NCBI GenBank assembly: GCA_030522415.1 | Contig: CM060107.1 | Span: 2,847,847 to 2,911,846, forward strand | Direction: 5' to 3' | DNA: 64,000 bases | Source of the DNA: Channallabes apus | Lineage: Eukaryota > Chordata > Actinopteri > Siluriformes > Clariidae | Shown here: in pieces, positions 1 to 10,118 of the stretch | How positions within the stretch are numbered: the first letter of the stretch is position 1 | Layout of the letters: every line of letters begins with the position of its first letter | Translations under genes and position numbers: made by a program | Notes under the pieces: model-generated | Told to the model about the DNA's origin: nothing | Database searches by the model: none | Seen by the model: only the letters and a program-made list of their open reading frames with translations

Positions 1-412
1 GTAGCTTTGAAGAGGCAATGGAATTTGTTTGTATTGTTTTAGTCATGTACATTTTGAAAGAAAAGAACGTATTGAGTCTTAGAGGTCAGTGATCAGTGGT
101 CAATTGTCATGTGTAACAGTAAGGGGTGACAGGAAACCTTCCGTCCCCCTGAAGGGTGCATTATGTTGTTATATAGCCCCCAAAAATGCTTATGGTACAA
201 ATGATGGTACAATGCACAGTCATATAACACCTAATAAATTAACTTAATACTAAAATTATAGCCTTTAAACTTTAGTCAGCATGATGTTACTTATTGCTGA
301 AAGTCACTGAACATAAATGATATTGTTATAATAAGTCAAGTATTTGTCTGGGTGAAAGAAGCTCAGCTGTAAGGTCACTTTTATTAAATACTGCCTCTTT
401 TGCTTCAGCATA
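1..412. other. 5' flank of Ig gene copy A
   Basis: No gene is visible. From 203 onward the sequence matches the 5' flank of copy B (from 58260), so the left edge of the segmental duplication lies near 203. Bases 1-202 are single-copy within this window. The promoter and 5' UTR of the Ig gene should lie here, but I see no clear TATA box. Confidence 0.6.
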
Positions 413-1159
413 ATGGACACCACAGCTTCTTTCCTTTACGTCTGCATTTTGATCACCTCTGTTGGTAAGTGACTTTCTGTAAAGTAAATAAAATACACCA
501 AGTCTCCTAAAGTAGAGGATTGATAAAATAAAACTTCAAATAGTATTTTATTTTATTGTTTTATATACCCCTCCCCCCAAACTACCCTTAGACTACCCTC
601 ATGCAGCCCATCTGCCCCATCATGTATCAGTGCGAGAGGGAGACACAGCTGTCCTGCCATGTAAGATACGTAACATGTTGGACGTGTTGTATGAAATGCC
701 ACATGTTAAATGGGACGTGAACACGAAGTCTGTGTTTGATCGATTTGGTGAGAGAACATCTACAGGTGAGGAATTGAGGGCCGTGCGAATGTTCTTCTGG
801 ATGAGCTGCTTAACGGAAACTGTTCCTTGGTGCTGGAGGATGTTAGAAAATCTGATGCTGGTGACTATAAAAGTAATCTGATGGTGAATTTAAATGGAGT
901 GAAGAAGTGGCAAAACATCAACAATATTAAACTCTTAGTTGATGGTAAGTCAAATATTCTTACAGTCACTCTGTACTTCCAGAGGAACGGATCATGTGAC
1001 ACAGATTCTGTTCTAATGCCAAACTACATAATCACAAAGTGTAGTATATCTATTTAAATATAATTACATGGTGAAGACAACATTCATTATTTTATCCTTT
1101 TATTATTAATTTAAATATTATTTGATTTTAAGCTTATTGCAAAACAAACAACCTTGACC

Positions 1160-1226
1160 TTGTTTTTTATTAATATTAATATTAATATTAATATTAATAT
1201 TAATATCAATATTAACATTAATATTT
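1160..1226. repeat. (TTAATA)n-type simple repeat
   Basis: A run of TTAATA/TTAATATTAA units in intron 2 of copy A. The matching place in copy B (about 59225-59255) is much shorter, so the array length changed after duplication. Confidence 0.85.
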
Positions 1227-1384
1227 AGTTTTTTTAACCACATATGTGCACCAGAATTTATACTGTTCAAATGGGTACAGAAAATAAAAACAGAATTAAA
1301 GTAATGAAATGAAAGTTTTCCACATTTTGCTTCTCACTCATCTTAAAATTATAAAAAATAATAATAATTTTACACACAAGTAGA

Positions 1385-2098
1385 AAGTAAGTATTCAGGT
1401 CCATCACTTAGTACTCGGTCAAAGCTCTTTTGGCAGCAGTGACTATGTGATGATGCTACAAGTTTGACACAGCTTTCTTCTGGATTCATTTTCCATTCTT
1501 GGCAGAATCATTCAAGCTCCACCAGGTTTCAGGTCTCTCCTGAGATGCTCTATTGGGTTCTGGTCTGGACTCTGTCTGAGGCCCTCCATGACTTTCAAAG
1601 AGTCATTCTGAAGCCACTCCTGTGTTGTCACATCTTTATGCCTTGCGTCATGGTCTTATTGGAATGTTAACCTTCATCTCACCCTGAGATCCTCAGCACT
1701 CTAGAAAATATTTTTACTCATAATACGTCTTTATTTTATATGCATCATTTTTCTGTTAATACTGACTAATATCCCGACACAGTTGCAGAGAATTATAACC
1801 CACAGCATGACTTTGCACCACCAAGGATGGTTTCCCTGATTCCAAATAGTTCATTCTTTAAATGAGATATTTCAGTCTTTATTTATTTATTTATTTATTC
1901 ATTCATTTTTTTATTATTATAAATGAACAAAAACACTTTAAACCCAAATTTCTTACTTTGTAATTGTGGAGAATTTCAATTAGAATGAGTAAAGAAAAAG
2001 TTTTGAAATTAATTTTAAGATGAGTGTAAAAAAAGTAAAATAACAACGTTATATAGGGTTATAACTTACAAGGGTCTGAAAACTTTGTTAGCACTGTA
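1385..2098. mobile_element. Tc1-like DNA transposon fossil in intron 2 (copy A)
   Basis: The left end reads AGTAAGTATTCAGGTCC and the right end GGGTCTGAAAACTTTG then CACTGTA, which are roughly inverted copies, as in common teleost Tc1-like elements. The body (cagcagtgac, gctctattgggttctggtct) is the familiar non-coding interspersed repeat of this class. It has no transposase frame and is shared with copy B, so it predates the duplication. Confidence 0.55.
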
Positions 2099-2390
2099 TA
2101 TTTATAACTGTAAAAAAGAGGAAAAGTGAAAAATAGAATGTTTTTTAAAAAATGATTTTCCCTCCAAAGATCAAATGATGATAAATGACAAGTTATACTC
2201 CGGTGAGTACATACAAATGTGTGCATCACATTATATATCATTAATCACCTTCATATATATATAGTTTATAACTTTTTTAAGGTATTTTATTATTTAAATT
2301 TTTCTGTCTCCAGGTGAAGCTGGAATAAAATGTCCTCACTCACTGATCCTCAACATTTCCCTCATTGTGTGTTTAATCTTCTCACACTGA

Positions 2391-3501
2391 GAAACCAACA
2401 GTCTGATCTTTCTGAGTATAGAGACTCCCAGTGAACCCAGGAACAGCATCCACTTTAGATCAGGAAAAATAATATAAAGTTCACTCTACAGTATTGTCTA
2501 CATTAACAATAAGCGTGATCGTGAGGTGCGTGGGAACATTTCTGGTTGATGCTCACATAAATGACCAAAGCTGTGATGCTGAAACACCACCGTATGAGAG
2601 CATGAGAGACTCTGTCTCACCAAGATGGATTGGCACCCTATCCAGGGTGTATCCTGCCTTGTGTCCTGATTCTCCTGGGATAGGCTCCGGGTATATTCCC
2701 ATATGTAGGATATAGTGATATACGGACGGTGATTGTGTGAGTGAGTGAAAGTGTTTGGTCTCGCTGTTTTTATTATGTTTATGATGTTATTATATGTGTT
2801 CATGATGGAAATAAATCCGAGCATTATGAAAAAATCTGTGAAATTCTGTTGAAGGAAAGTAAACTATTGTAAACACTAAACTGGTATTAATATAATCTAC
2901 TTTATTATTTATTTATTTGTCTGGCTTTATATTATATTATTTTATTTTCCTGACTTTTTAATTGATGCAATCCTTAATACTGCATGGTTTTGGTGTACAT
3001 CTGTCTGTGCTGGTCTTATTCCTAGTTAATTTTGCTACATTTTAAATAAGAATCTAGAATTATGACATTTATTTTTCTTAACTGAATAAGTAACTCAAAT
3101 GGCAGTGTTTTTGTAAAAATAAATCTATTTTGAGATGAAAATGTACAAAGTATTTATTTTTTTTAATTTAAACTGCCGCACAACCTTTGTTTAACCTGTA
3201 CTGTATAACAGTGTACCTCTCCAGCCGCTTAGGCCTACAGTACAATATTGCAGAATATTTGTTTGTAGTGACTGTCAGATGCTTCACATACAGTATTCCT
3301 GTCCAACAATAGTCTCACTGCATAGAGTCACGGACTCCACTTTCCATGGTAACATTCCTCCATTTTGGTTTTGGAGAAACTTTTCAACGTGTTCATCGAG
3401 GTTGAATGAAGAAATAAAAGCAGCAGCTTCATGTTCTTATACAGTTCTTTCATATGAACATGTCTGACAGGTATATTGCCAGTGTGAATTTAATCAAATT
3501 G
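2391..3501. other. 3' UTR and intergenic sequence after copy A
   Basis: About 2610-2740 holds an interspersed-repeat fragment (tccagggtgtatcctgcctt, ctcctgggataggctcc) also present in copy B. AATAAA at about 2811 is a possible poly(A) signal. The match to copy B ends near 3000. From 3001 to the retroviral LTR at 3502 I see no gene and no recognisable repeat. Confidence 0.6.
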
Positions 3502-3633
3502 TGGTGGATTTTTTATTCTCCCCACACCGACGTTGCCCTAATTTAAAACATTAAACAAATCCTGTAGCTTGAATAAAGAAATCAAAGAAAGACTCTGGAT
3601 TCCATGCAGATCTAGATGAAGTAAGGATAAAGT

Positions 3634-3744
3634 TTTATTGCAACAATAAAACAAAGTGAGCCAGTCCTAAAGATGCCTAAGCTGTGAATCAGAGCATCAC
3701 CAAGAACAGACTGACCTACTGTGACATAGGTGCCTTCTTTTATA
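3634..3744 (-). promoter_or_regulatory. LTR promoter and poly(A) signal (sense)
   Basis: On the minus strand TATAAAAG lies at 3744-3737 and AATAAA at 3639-3634, the usual retroviral order of U3 TATA, short R, then poly(A) signal. A GC box (GGGGCGGGAC, about 3757) and a CCAAT (about 3821) lie just upstream. The matching TATA at about 27536 in the first 5' LTR copy is mutated (TTTAATA on the plus strand); that at about 37274 is intact. Confidence 0.7.
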
Positions 3745-4042
3745 CTGTTTTTCAAGGGGCGGGACACTCATCTGGCCCCCTCATTTGCTCATTATTTTTT
3801 TTTCATTCTTCATCAAAATTTTCAACCAATAAAATTACATTTGCATTATACGTCATATACCTCGTCATCTGACTCCATCTTTTACCAAATTTTGCTTCCA
3901 ATATAACTTATTTTCCTTTCAAATTAGTTTCCATTATCTTTTCAGTTTTTTTGTGCAACTTAAAAAATATTGGGGTGGCGCTCATGTCTGCTATAAATTC
4001 TTGGTGCTTCCGCTTTACTCTACAGTTTTCAAGAGACAGGCC

Positions 4043-5433
4043 ATGGGTAAGCATCTTCTACATATTATTTTAATTATTTGTCTAAGTTTGTGACTTTTAT
4101 TGTATTTACGTATTTTTATTCTTATATTTTTATTATAGCTAATCGCATTTGCACGAATGATCACCACGTCGCCTTGGACGACTCGGACAGCCAGAGCAGT
4201 CCGGCTCATAGTCCTACTGTCACGTTCTGCTATGATGTAGGACTGTGGGCTTGGTGTTGAGGCATAGATGCAGAGGGGATGCAGTGAAACAGAGAGTCTT
4301 TAATGACAAAATCCAAACATGAACAAAACATGAACTAAGGAAGTTGGCTAAAAACATGGAGCATGCTATTAAACGGGAACTCAAAACACAAACACAGACT
4401 CGGGATTACACAATCTAATACAGTACAGACATGGGGATCCAAACTGGACGAGACAAGACATACTAAACAGCCTAGAGGACTAAACACAAGGGACTATACA
4501 TGCAAGGGATAAACAAACACAAGACAGGCTTGGCTAGGTCTACCACCTGTTCTGCACATTAGCTGCTAAGCTAGCTCATAGCTAATCAGACTAATGGCTC
4601 AACAGTAGCCTGAGAATCAAGGGATTGAACAGACAAGGTGCACAGCAGACTAGGTATGAAACAGACTAATAACTAAACAGGCAATGGGGGGGGGGGGTTA
4701 CTTACACAAAAGGGTAAACACACAGGGCTAATTCTCCTAGAGGCTAATCCTGCTAGGAGACACAAAGACAAAGTCATCTCAATATAAACCAACTTACAGT
4801 AACTTAAAGTGCTCCTGAAACCAAAAGGCCAACTATAATCAAACCAAAACAAAACCCAAATAACAGAACAGAAATTATATCACTTTAATGCTCGACCCAG
4901 TTTCCCAGAACAAACAGGTATTTATAACAATGCTAATGAGCCTCCTCAGTTCAGGTGAGCATCCACATCACCTGACTGAGGAGGCTTCTGGGAAACTGGG
5001 TCTAGGAACAAAAACTACAAACTAAAACACTGCCCTCTAGTGGGCAACCCTCACACCTACTGACTACATTCCTACTGAACCTGTCATGGACCGGGCCTCT
5101 GTGAGTTTTACTGAGAATGAGCCCGAGCCATCTGCAGCGTTATTGCAGTTCCTAGAGGAGACAGGGCTCACTTTTTCCGAGAATGTTGACCCCAAACCGG
5201 GTCCCTCTAAAAGACCGCGTGCGGATAGCCCTTATCCATTTTCTTTTAGGCCTGTCCGACCTGAATCTACAAGGCCAGCTCCACCGCTCTTAAAACCTGT
5301 TTGTCACGTAAGTGTTGGCACCCAGACCGATGTTAAAGTGTCTGTTGGTATCCAAACAGATTTTCCTTCTGCACCTGTGCCAAATCCAAATCGTCAATCA
5401 TTTCTGTTTCTATTTCCTTTCACTGATTTTTAA
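4043..5433 (+). pseudogene. LTR opposite-strand spliced gene, copy 1 (interrupted)
   Basis: This is the 3' LTR copy of the plus-strand U3 gene. TATAAAT is at about 3990, ATGG at 4043-4046, intron 4047-4138 (GTAAGC to TTATAG), then the open frame from 4139. A solo LTR (4218-5055) with perfect CCTAC repeats interrupts the frame; coding resumes at 5061. Near the end the sequence differs by 2 nt from copies 2 and 3 and the last residues are in another frame. Both LC8-type motifs (VGTQTD, VGIQTD) remain. Compared with the intact copies most base changes alter amino acids, as expected for drift after integration. Confidence 0.65.
4218..5055 (-). mobile_element. Solo LTR inside the 3' LTR
   Basis: It starts TGTCACGTT and ends CCCTCACA on the plus strand, flanked by perfect 5-bp repeats CCTAC (4213-4217 and 5056-5060). 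The same site is empty in the LTR copies at about 28012 and 37747, so limits and insertion are certain. On the minus strand it begins TGTGAGGGTTGCCCACTAG and carries TATAAATAC. It belongs to the LTR superfamily also seen at 28568, 40171 and 54996, which share a GTCAGGTGA...TCACCTGAAC hairpin (here 4940-4984). Confidence 0.88.
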
Positions 5434-5993
5434 ATTAGTGTTGTCCTTCCTCACAGGAGGTTTTGCTAATTGACTTCTTATGCATTTTATTTTGCTACTG
5501 ATGCTTACCCAGGCCCTGTGGTGTTTTTTTTATACTTTTTTATGTTGGGCCTAATACTTTGTATTGTATAATATTCACTATGCAGATACACATACTATTT
5601 TGTGTCTATTTCTTTATTAAACTTATTATTCAGATCACTGTGTGTGTGTGTTTTTTGGTTATTTAATTTGACATGTCGCTTGTGTATCCAATACCTGTTA
5701 CATCACAGTTAAGATCACCCCATGTCTGAGATTACATCATGTCTGGGGCTATGTCATATCTGCTGATCTGGTGTTGTTTCTAGAGTTACTATGAAATCTA
5801 TAAGATGGCTGCTAGTCTAAGGTTCGTTGGGTGCATACTGTATACTGAACATCACATGATGTCTTTGCTACTATGGCATCACATTGTCCTTGGCTCAACT
5901 CTGTTCACTTCACCTCACATCCATAAGATAAAATTAATAGTTTTCAACTATATTACCGTATGCACAAATATATGTAATTAAAATATGCTTACA

Positions 5994-6702
5994 TATTTCC
6001 CCCTCTGTGACTATTACGTCACATAAAAGAGCATGAAGAAAAGTAAAAAGAAAATAATGCTTACTTACTAACTTATGAACATTAACAGAATTTAAACAAT
6101 GCTTTACTTATGAACCTTAAGCTTACATATTACTACAGAAATAAACCTTACACATTAATATTAATCCTCATAGAATAGGAAAAAACAAAGAAATAAACCT
6201 TGAACTAGTCTTTTGATCAAAATTATGACCTTACTCAAATTAACTTTTCAGATATCAATCTTAAAGAACCTTACTACTAAAAAATAATCTTAAATCATTT
6301 TAAATCAAAGTCATAGAAAAATCAGATTCAAAGAAATCTTACATATGAAGTCTTACATATTACTTAAATTTAAATGTAATTAAAGAACTTAAAGAGACCT
6401 AAAATTTAAAACCTTACAAATTCAACCTACACCTAACCTTACATATTACCCCCTCACTAAACCATCCATTTAGGAAAAACAATTCAAAATGAGTAAATAT
6501 AAGCATAAACATATATGAGAATATAATAAGGATGCAATGGTTATAATATGATGAGTCCAGAGGTGGGCGAAAAAACCTTCAGTACAGCCAATTCAGAAGG
6601 AAAAATTCCACACCTTGCCAGCTTTTTGTGCTCGACAGTGTATACATCACCAGGACCTCATCCTGTATATTAATACATATATGACAAAAACATTTGAAAC
6701 CA
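5994..6702 (-). other. AT-rich 3' untranslated region with PPT
   Basis: Directly next to the LTR the minus strand reads CAGAGGGGGAAATA then TGTAAGC, the polypurine tract that primes plus-strand synthesis (5996-6008). A near copy, GAGGGGGTAATATGTAAGG, sits at about 6437-6455. Between them is AT-rich sequence with a recurring CTTACATATTA word (about 6120, 6350, 6365, 6443). No coding frame is seen. Confidence 0.6.
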
Positions 6703-7386
6703 TCAAAGCCATTTAAGCAGTCCATTAGGGTCCCTGTAGGTTAAGGATAGTGTGTCAAGATTTTCAGACCCCTCTTCAGTCCAGGTCTTACGATCCTCGT
6801 CCGTAAATTCAATCACATACAGGTCCTTACAGCTTCCCAGCTGAGATAGTGGAATTCGGTTTATCCTGCCCGTTTCTAAGCGCAAAAAGTCTAACCACAC
6901 TTCATCGGCTTTTGGAAGAGCATCCAGCGCACGTTGCAGGGATATCGGTGTATCTTTCCATAAGATGTTATCCCCAAACATTACTTTGGTTATGGTCATA
7001 GTTGCTGCCATGTACACATCGTCAAATTCAACTATCCCACAGATATCATATGCAGCCCAATCCTCTTCGATCCCAATACCTCCGTAGATGCCTAACTTCA
7101 GATGTCTCCCAAGCTGATATGAAGTTGTTCCCAGGTGAAGTCCTGTGCTCATGTCAAGGTTGAACGTCTCCTGTGTCCTTGCTTTGATCAATTTGAAGTC
7201 CTTTGTCAAGACGTTGGCATTAGTGATGAATTCTTTGTTCCCTATTGCGCGTTGTGGATGCCAGTCAACTAGATCATGTCTCAACTGTTCCCATTTTTTC
7301 ATCGGGGCCTTTTCCGCAACCTTGTTCCATGCGTTACAGCAGACTGTGCAGGAAACTATCCACCTTGGGTCAGGTACCAGTTCCAT
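6703..7386 (-). CDS. Retroviral accessory ORF downstream of env (unknown protein)
   Basis: An open frame without a stop lies between env and the PPT. It is open from 7455 (250 aa), but the first 23 residues are a Cys/Phe/Val stretch encoded by a T/G-rich tract ending TATTGCAG just before GATGGAAC. That is a good 3' splice acceptor (AG at 7389-7388), so translation probably starts at Met 7386, giving 227 aa (starts MELVPDPRW, ends LLKWL). It is soluble-looking, with no membrane segment after this start, and has several Trp and an acidic segment (FTDEDRKTWTEEGSE). I recognise no family; I see no cyclin box like the rv-cyclin of walleye dermal sarcoma virus. It is still open while gag, pol and env carry stops and frameshifts. 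It is likely a spliced-mRNA accessory or regulatory protein. Confidence 0.65.
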   Translation of the reverse strand: MELVPDPRWIVSCTVCCNAWNKVAEKAPMKKWEQLRHDLVDWHPQRAIGNKEFITNANVLTKDFKLIKARTQETFNLDMSTGLHLGTTSYQLGRHLKLGIYGGIGIEEDWAAYDICGIVEFDDVYMAATMTITKVMFGDNILWKDTPISLQRALDALPKADEVWLDFLRLETGRINRIPLSQLGSCKDLYVIEFTDEDRKTWTEEGSENLDTLSLTYRDPNGLLKWL

Positions 7387-7617
7387 CCTGCAATACATAC
7401 GTGTATAGCAGAAACAAAACACAAAACCAAAAACAAAACACAAAATACAAGACATACTTTTTCTACTGAGACTACTTTTTCTCTGATACAGTTACTTAAA
7501 ACATGGATTATATATGTTGGATTAAAAATATGCTGTTACACTAGATAAATTTTCAATATACATGTGATCAATAAGGATATAGTCAATTGTCCATTATGCA
7601 GTGTAGTTGGTCTTCTT

Positions 7618-9582
7618 TCACTTCATTTGCATATAAATGGACTCCTCTTCCTCATCCTCATATGGTATCGTCTGGTCGTGATATTCCACAACAACTGTAT
7701 ACTGTCCTACCATTTTCTGAATGCTTGCTCTTGCCAGAGGAATAACGCAGCAAGATGCAATGAGTAGGGTTCCTAACACTATCAGAACAATTGTGCCTAG
7801 TTTCACAAGTAGTCCGTACCAATTGGAAGGATTAAGCCAGTCAAACCATGTGGTCCACGCGGTAGTTTTCTTTACTTCTTGGGCGACTCTAACATGTTCA
7901 TCTCTCAGATTCCACATGGCTCTAAGTATTTTGGTTATATTACCATCAGGGCCTGTATGTCTTGGAATGTATGTACAGCAGTCTTCTCCAATTAAAGCAC
8001 ACACTCCTCGTTGAGGTGCTAGCATAGTGTCCAGGGCGAATCTATTTTGCATGGTCATTATTGTTGTTCTGTCTAATTGTTCTTGTACTAATCCTAAAAC
8101 ACTTAAGGTGTGATTCCAAAATCTCTGTTGATTGTACCATAGTAAGTTTATCCACCTTGCGTTTTTAGAAATTTGAACTCATGGGAGGAAGATTGTCGTA
8201 AATGCTCCTGCTACTCTGTTTATAACCTCATGTTCAGTTGGTACGCCAAGTGGAATTCCATCCCAACTTACTGTTATTCCTCCCTCTTTATCAAACTCTT
8301 CCCATTTCTTTAATTCCTCTTGACCGACTGTGTCCAAGAATTTTTTCACACGTTTGCTTCTTTTGTTTTGCGTGCCATGCAATCCTATTACAATTAGGTC
8401 TCCTTCTAGTAATACTGGAGCACAACATCCAGTCTTTTGGTAGTGTTTGTCTATCTGTGGTTCCATCACAATACCAAAATATGTCAGCTAAGGGTGTTGT
8501 ACCTAATCTTAAGTCTGGTTGTCGCACGTTGACTATCTCACTTCATGACATATTTCTTGTTGTATTGTCGCATATCTGTCTCATTTTTATGGAAAAACCT
8601 GCTGCTGACTGTGTTTCGTTGCAACTCGATGATAGATTTCCTACTTCTATACTTCCATCTGAACAGATGCATAGAGGATACGTCTGTTGCACAGGTGTTA
8701 TGTCTCATTGGAGAGCATCTATGGTTTCTACAGGATGATACGTGCATTTGCTTATATTCTGCATGCATTCTGGACCATAATCTATTGCAGCTGAATGTAA
8801 AAGACAGCTGATAGGGCATAATCGTGATTCACTATATTCTGGATCATCTATACATTCCCTTGTTCCTTGTGTTATGGCCACTTTTGGGGGCTTATGACTT
8901 CTGTCATGACACACTATGCAGTCCTTATTTGTTAAAGACTCAGCTGTGAATTTCATCCATTGGTAGAACATATCATTTTTCCATGTTTGGTCAGATTCTT
9001 TTTTGTTTCCAGGTACCTGTTTTATTATTTCTGGAATTACCGTTACATAGGTTGCTGACTCAGCATCTGATACGCTAGGTTGGCCTGGTACTTTTGCCGT
9101 ACAACCACGCAAATATAGATACAGTATGCTAGGCATACACCTCGTATTTTGCCATTTGCTGACTTATTAAATGCGCACCATTCATTGGATGTTGGTATTG
9201 CCTCAATCAATCCATCTAACGCAATCTTAATTTTTGATCCAGGGGTTTTCTCTAATTCTACATAAATACGCACTTGATCTTCTTGGGGTCATGACTTATC
9301 TACCTCTATTTGAAAAGTTCCTTCCCAATTTCCTGTTCTTTCCCACATTGATAAACCAGCTACCATTCTTGCTCTAGTTATTGTAGCTAGTACGCAACAT
9401 ATTTGTCTCTCTTCAGTGTTCCATTTTGGTTTGTTCCTTTCACTTCTGACGGCCCAACTACTAGTCAAACCGATCATAAGAAGTATTATTATTTCCATAG
9501 ATTTCCTTCTGTTTCTTAGGCGGTAATAAAAGGATGGTTTCTCCATCAGGATCACAACGGTGACATGTGGGATTATGGCCAA
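7618..9582 (-). pseudogene. env: Retroviral env (SU and TM), broken
   Basis: SU begins near 9582 with a hydrophobic signal-like segment (about 9500-9455, containing IIILLMIGL). The frame is broken by a TGA near 9289, a shift near 9050-9130 and another near 8470. A CIVC at about 8915 may be the SU CXXC motif. A furin-type RSKR at about 8361-8350 marks the SU/TM boundary. TM shows a CX6CC motif (CALIGEDCC, about 8001-7975), typical of gamma-type TM with covalent SU linkage, then a membrane span (about 7820-7735) and an acidic tyrosine-containing tail ending at 7618. As a whole it cannot encode a complete Env. The TM section alone stays open from 8058. It ends 232 nt before the accessory ATG. 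Confidence 0.8.
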
Positions 9583-9735
9583 ATAATCTACACAATATAT
9601 TTCTTGGTGTGTTTTTTGTTGGGTATGTTCTTTCTACTGTATTTGGTTTAAATAATTTAATCAGTATCTGAGCCAGTATCAGCTTCTAACTGTCTTTGTG
9701 CTGTTTCTATTTTAGTACGTTTGTCTTCTCGCTGT

Positions 9736-10118
9736 TGTGCTGGAAAGTAACAAAGGTTTTATTTCAAACTTCTGCAGAAGGACCAGTCTCATACAGCAAA
9801 AAGTTGCAGCATAGAGAAAAGGTGATCTCTTTCTCTAGCTGACCTATTTTATACACAAACATCTCTGTTAACATAATCAACGCCCCGTACATGAAGTTCC
9901 TACATTCAAACTCATGACTCTTTACCTGCCCCAGACCAGATGTCTGCACCTTATCATTTATTCAGGGGTAACTACAATCAGGTTGTTTCTATTCTGTTCT
10001 CGGCCTTGTGTCTCTAAGCTTCGACAAACAAGTTCAAACTTCTAACGTCTACGTTGCACACTTACTACAAGGATCAAATAGAATTAATACATAATTAAAA
10101 TATGATTTTTCCATTACA
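9736..10118 (-). mobile_element. Solo LTR at the end of pol
   Basis: Plus strand TGTGCTGGAAAG to TTCCATTACA, flanked by perfect GCTGT repeats (9731-9735 and 10119-10123). On the minus strand it has GTATAAAATAG and later GAAATAAAACC, so it carries its own promoter and poly(A) signal in the same direction as the host provirus. It is 383 bp and unrelated by eye to the other LTRs here. It adds a premature TAA to the integrase frame, whose interrupted remainder runs on to a stop at about 9660. Confidence 0.82.

Larger units (their letters stand above)
413..2390 (+). pseudogene. Ig V-set GPI-type gene, copy A (frameshifted)
   Basis: Three exons are visible. Exon 413-464 encodes a signal peptide (starts MDTTASFLY) and ends at GTAAGT. 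Exon 607-944 is a single Ig V-set domain after a CAG acceptor. Exon 2314-2390 encodes a short hydrophobic tail ending in TGA. Against copy B, exon 2 lacks one T near 772 (GAATTGAGG for GAATTTGAGG), which shifts the frame in the middle of the V domain; the exons sum to 467 nt, not 468. All splice sites survive, so the break looks recent. The retroviral insertion lies about 1.1 kb downstream. The family role (cell-surface recognition or co-signalling) is inferred only from the V-set fold and the GPI-like tail. It could be a true null or an assembly indel. Confidence 0.75.
3502..5993 (-). repeat. 3' LTR of the endogenous retrovirus
   Basis: On the minus strand it starts TGTAAGCATATT and ends TCCACCA. 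It measures 2492 bp including an 838-bp solo LTR and its 5-bp duplication, so the native LTR is about 1649 bp. The U3 is very long and contains an opposite-strand gene. Over the first 160 bp this LTR and the 5' LTR differ at roughly six positions, so the insertion is not very recent. Confidence 0.88.

Noticed and set aside
2494..2824. Frames in the 3' UTR repeat of both Ig copies
   Set aside because: They fall in an interspersed repeat shared between the copies; no coding features.
3684..3872. Plus-strand 62-codon frames repeated in three LTR copies (also 27485, 37220)
   Set aside because: They overlap the LTR promoter and start sites, are Phe/Ser-rich low-quality frames, and have no splice or start context; conservation follows from LTR identity.
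6703..7386. Accessory ORF as a viral cyclin homologue
   Set aside because: Position is similar to the rv-cyclin gene of epsilonretroviruses, but I see no cyclin-box pattern.
7387..7455. Hydrophobic N terminus (Cys/Phe/Val-rich) of the accessory ORF as a signal peptide
   Set aside because: It coincides with the polypyrimidine tract and acceptor TATTGCAG; the likelier start is Met 7386.
7145..7548. Plus-strand open frames of 74-90 codons
   Set aside because: Shadows of the minus-strand accessory ORF without protein-like features.
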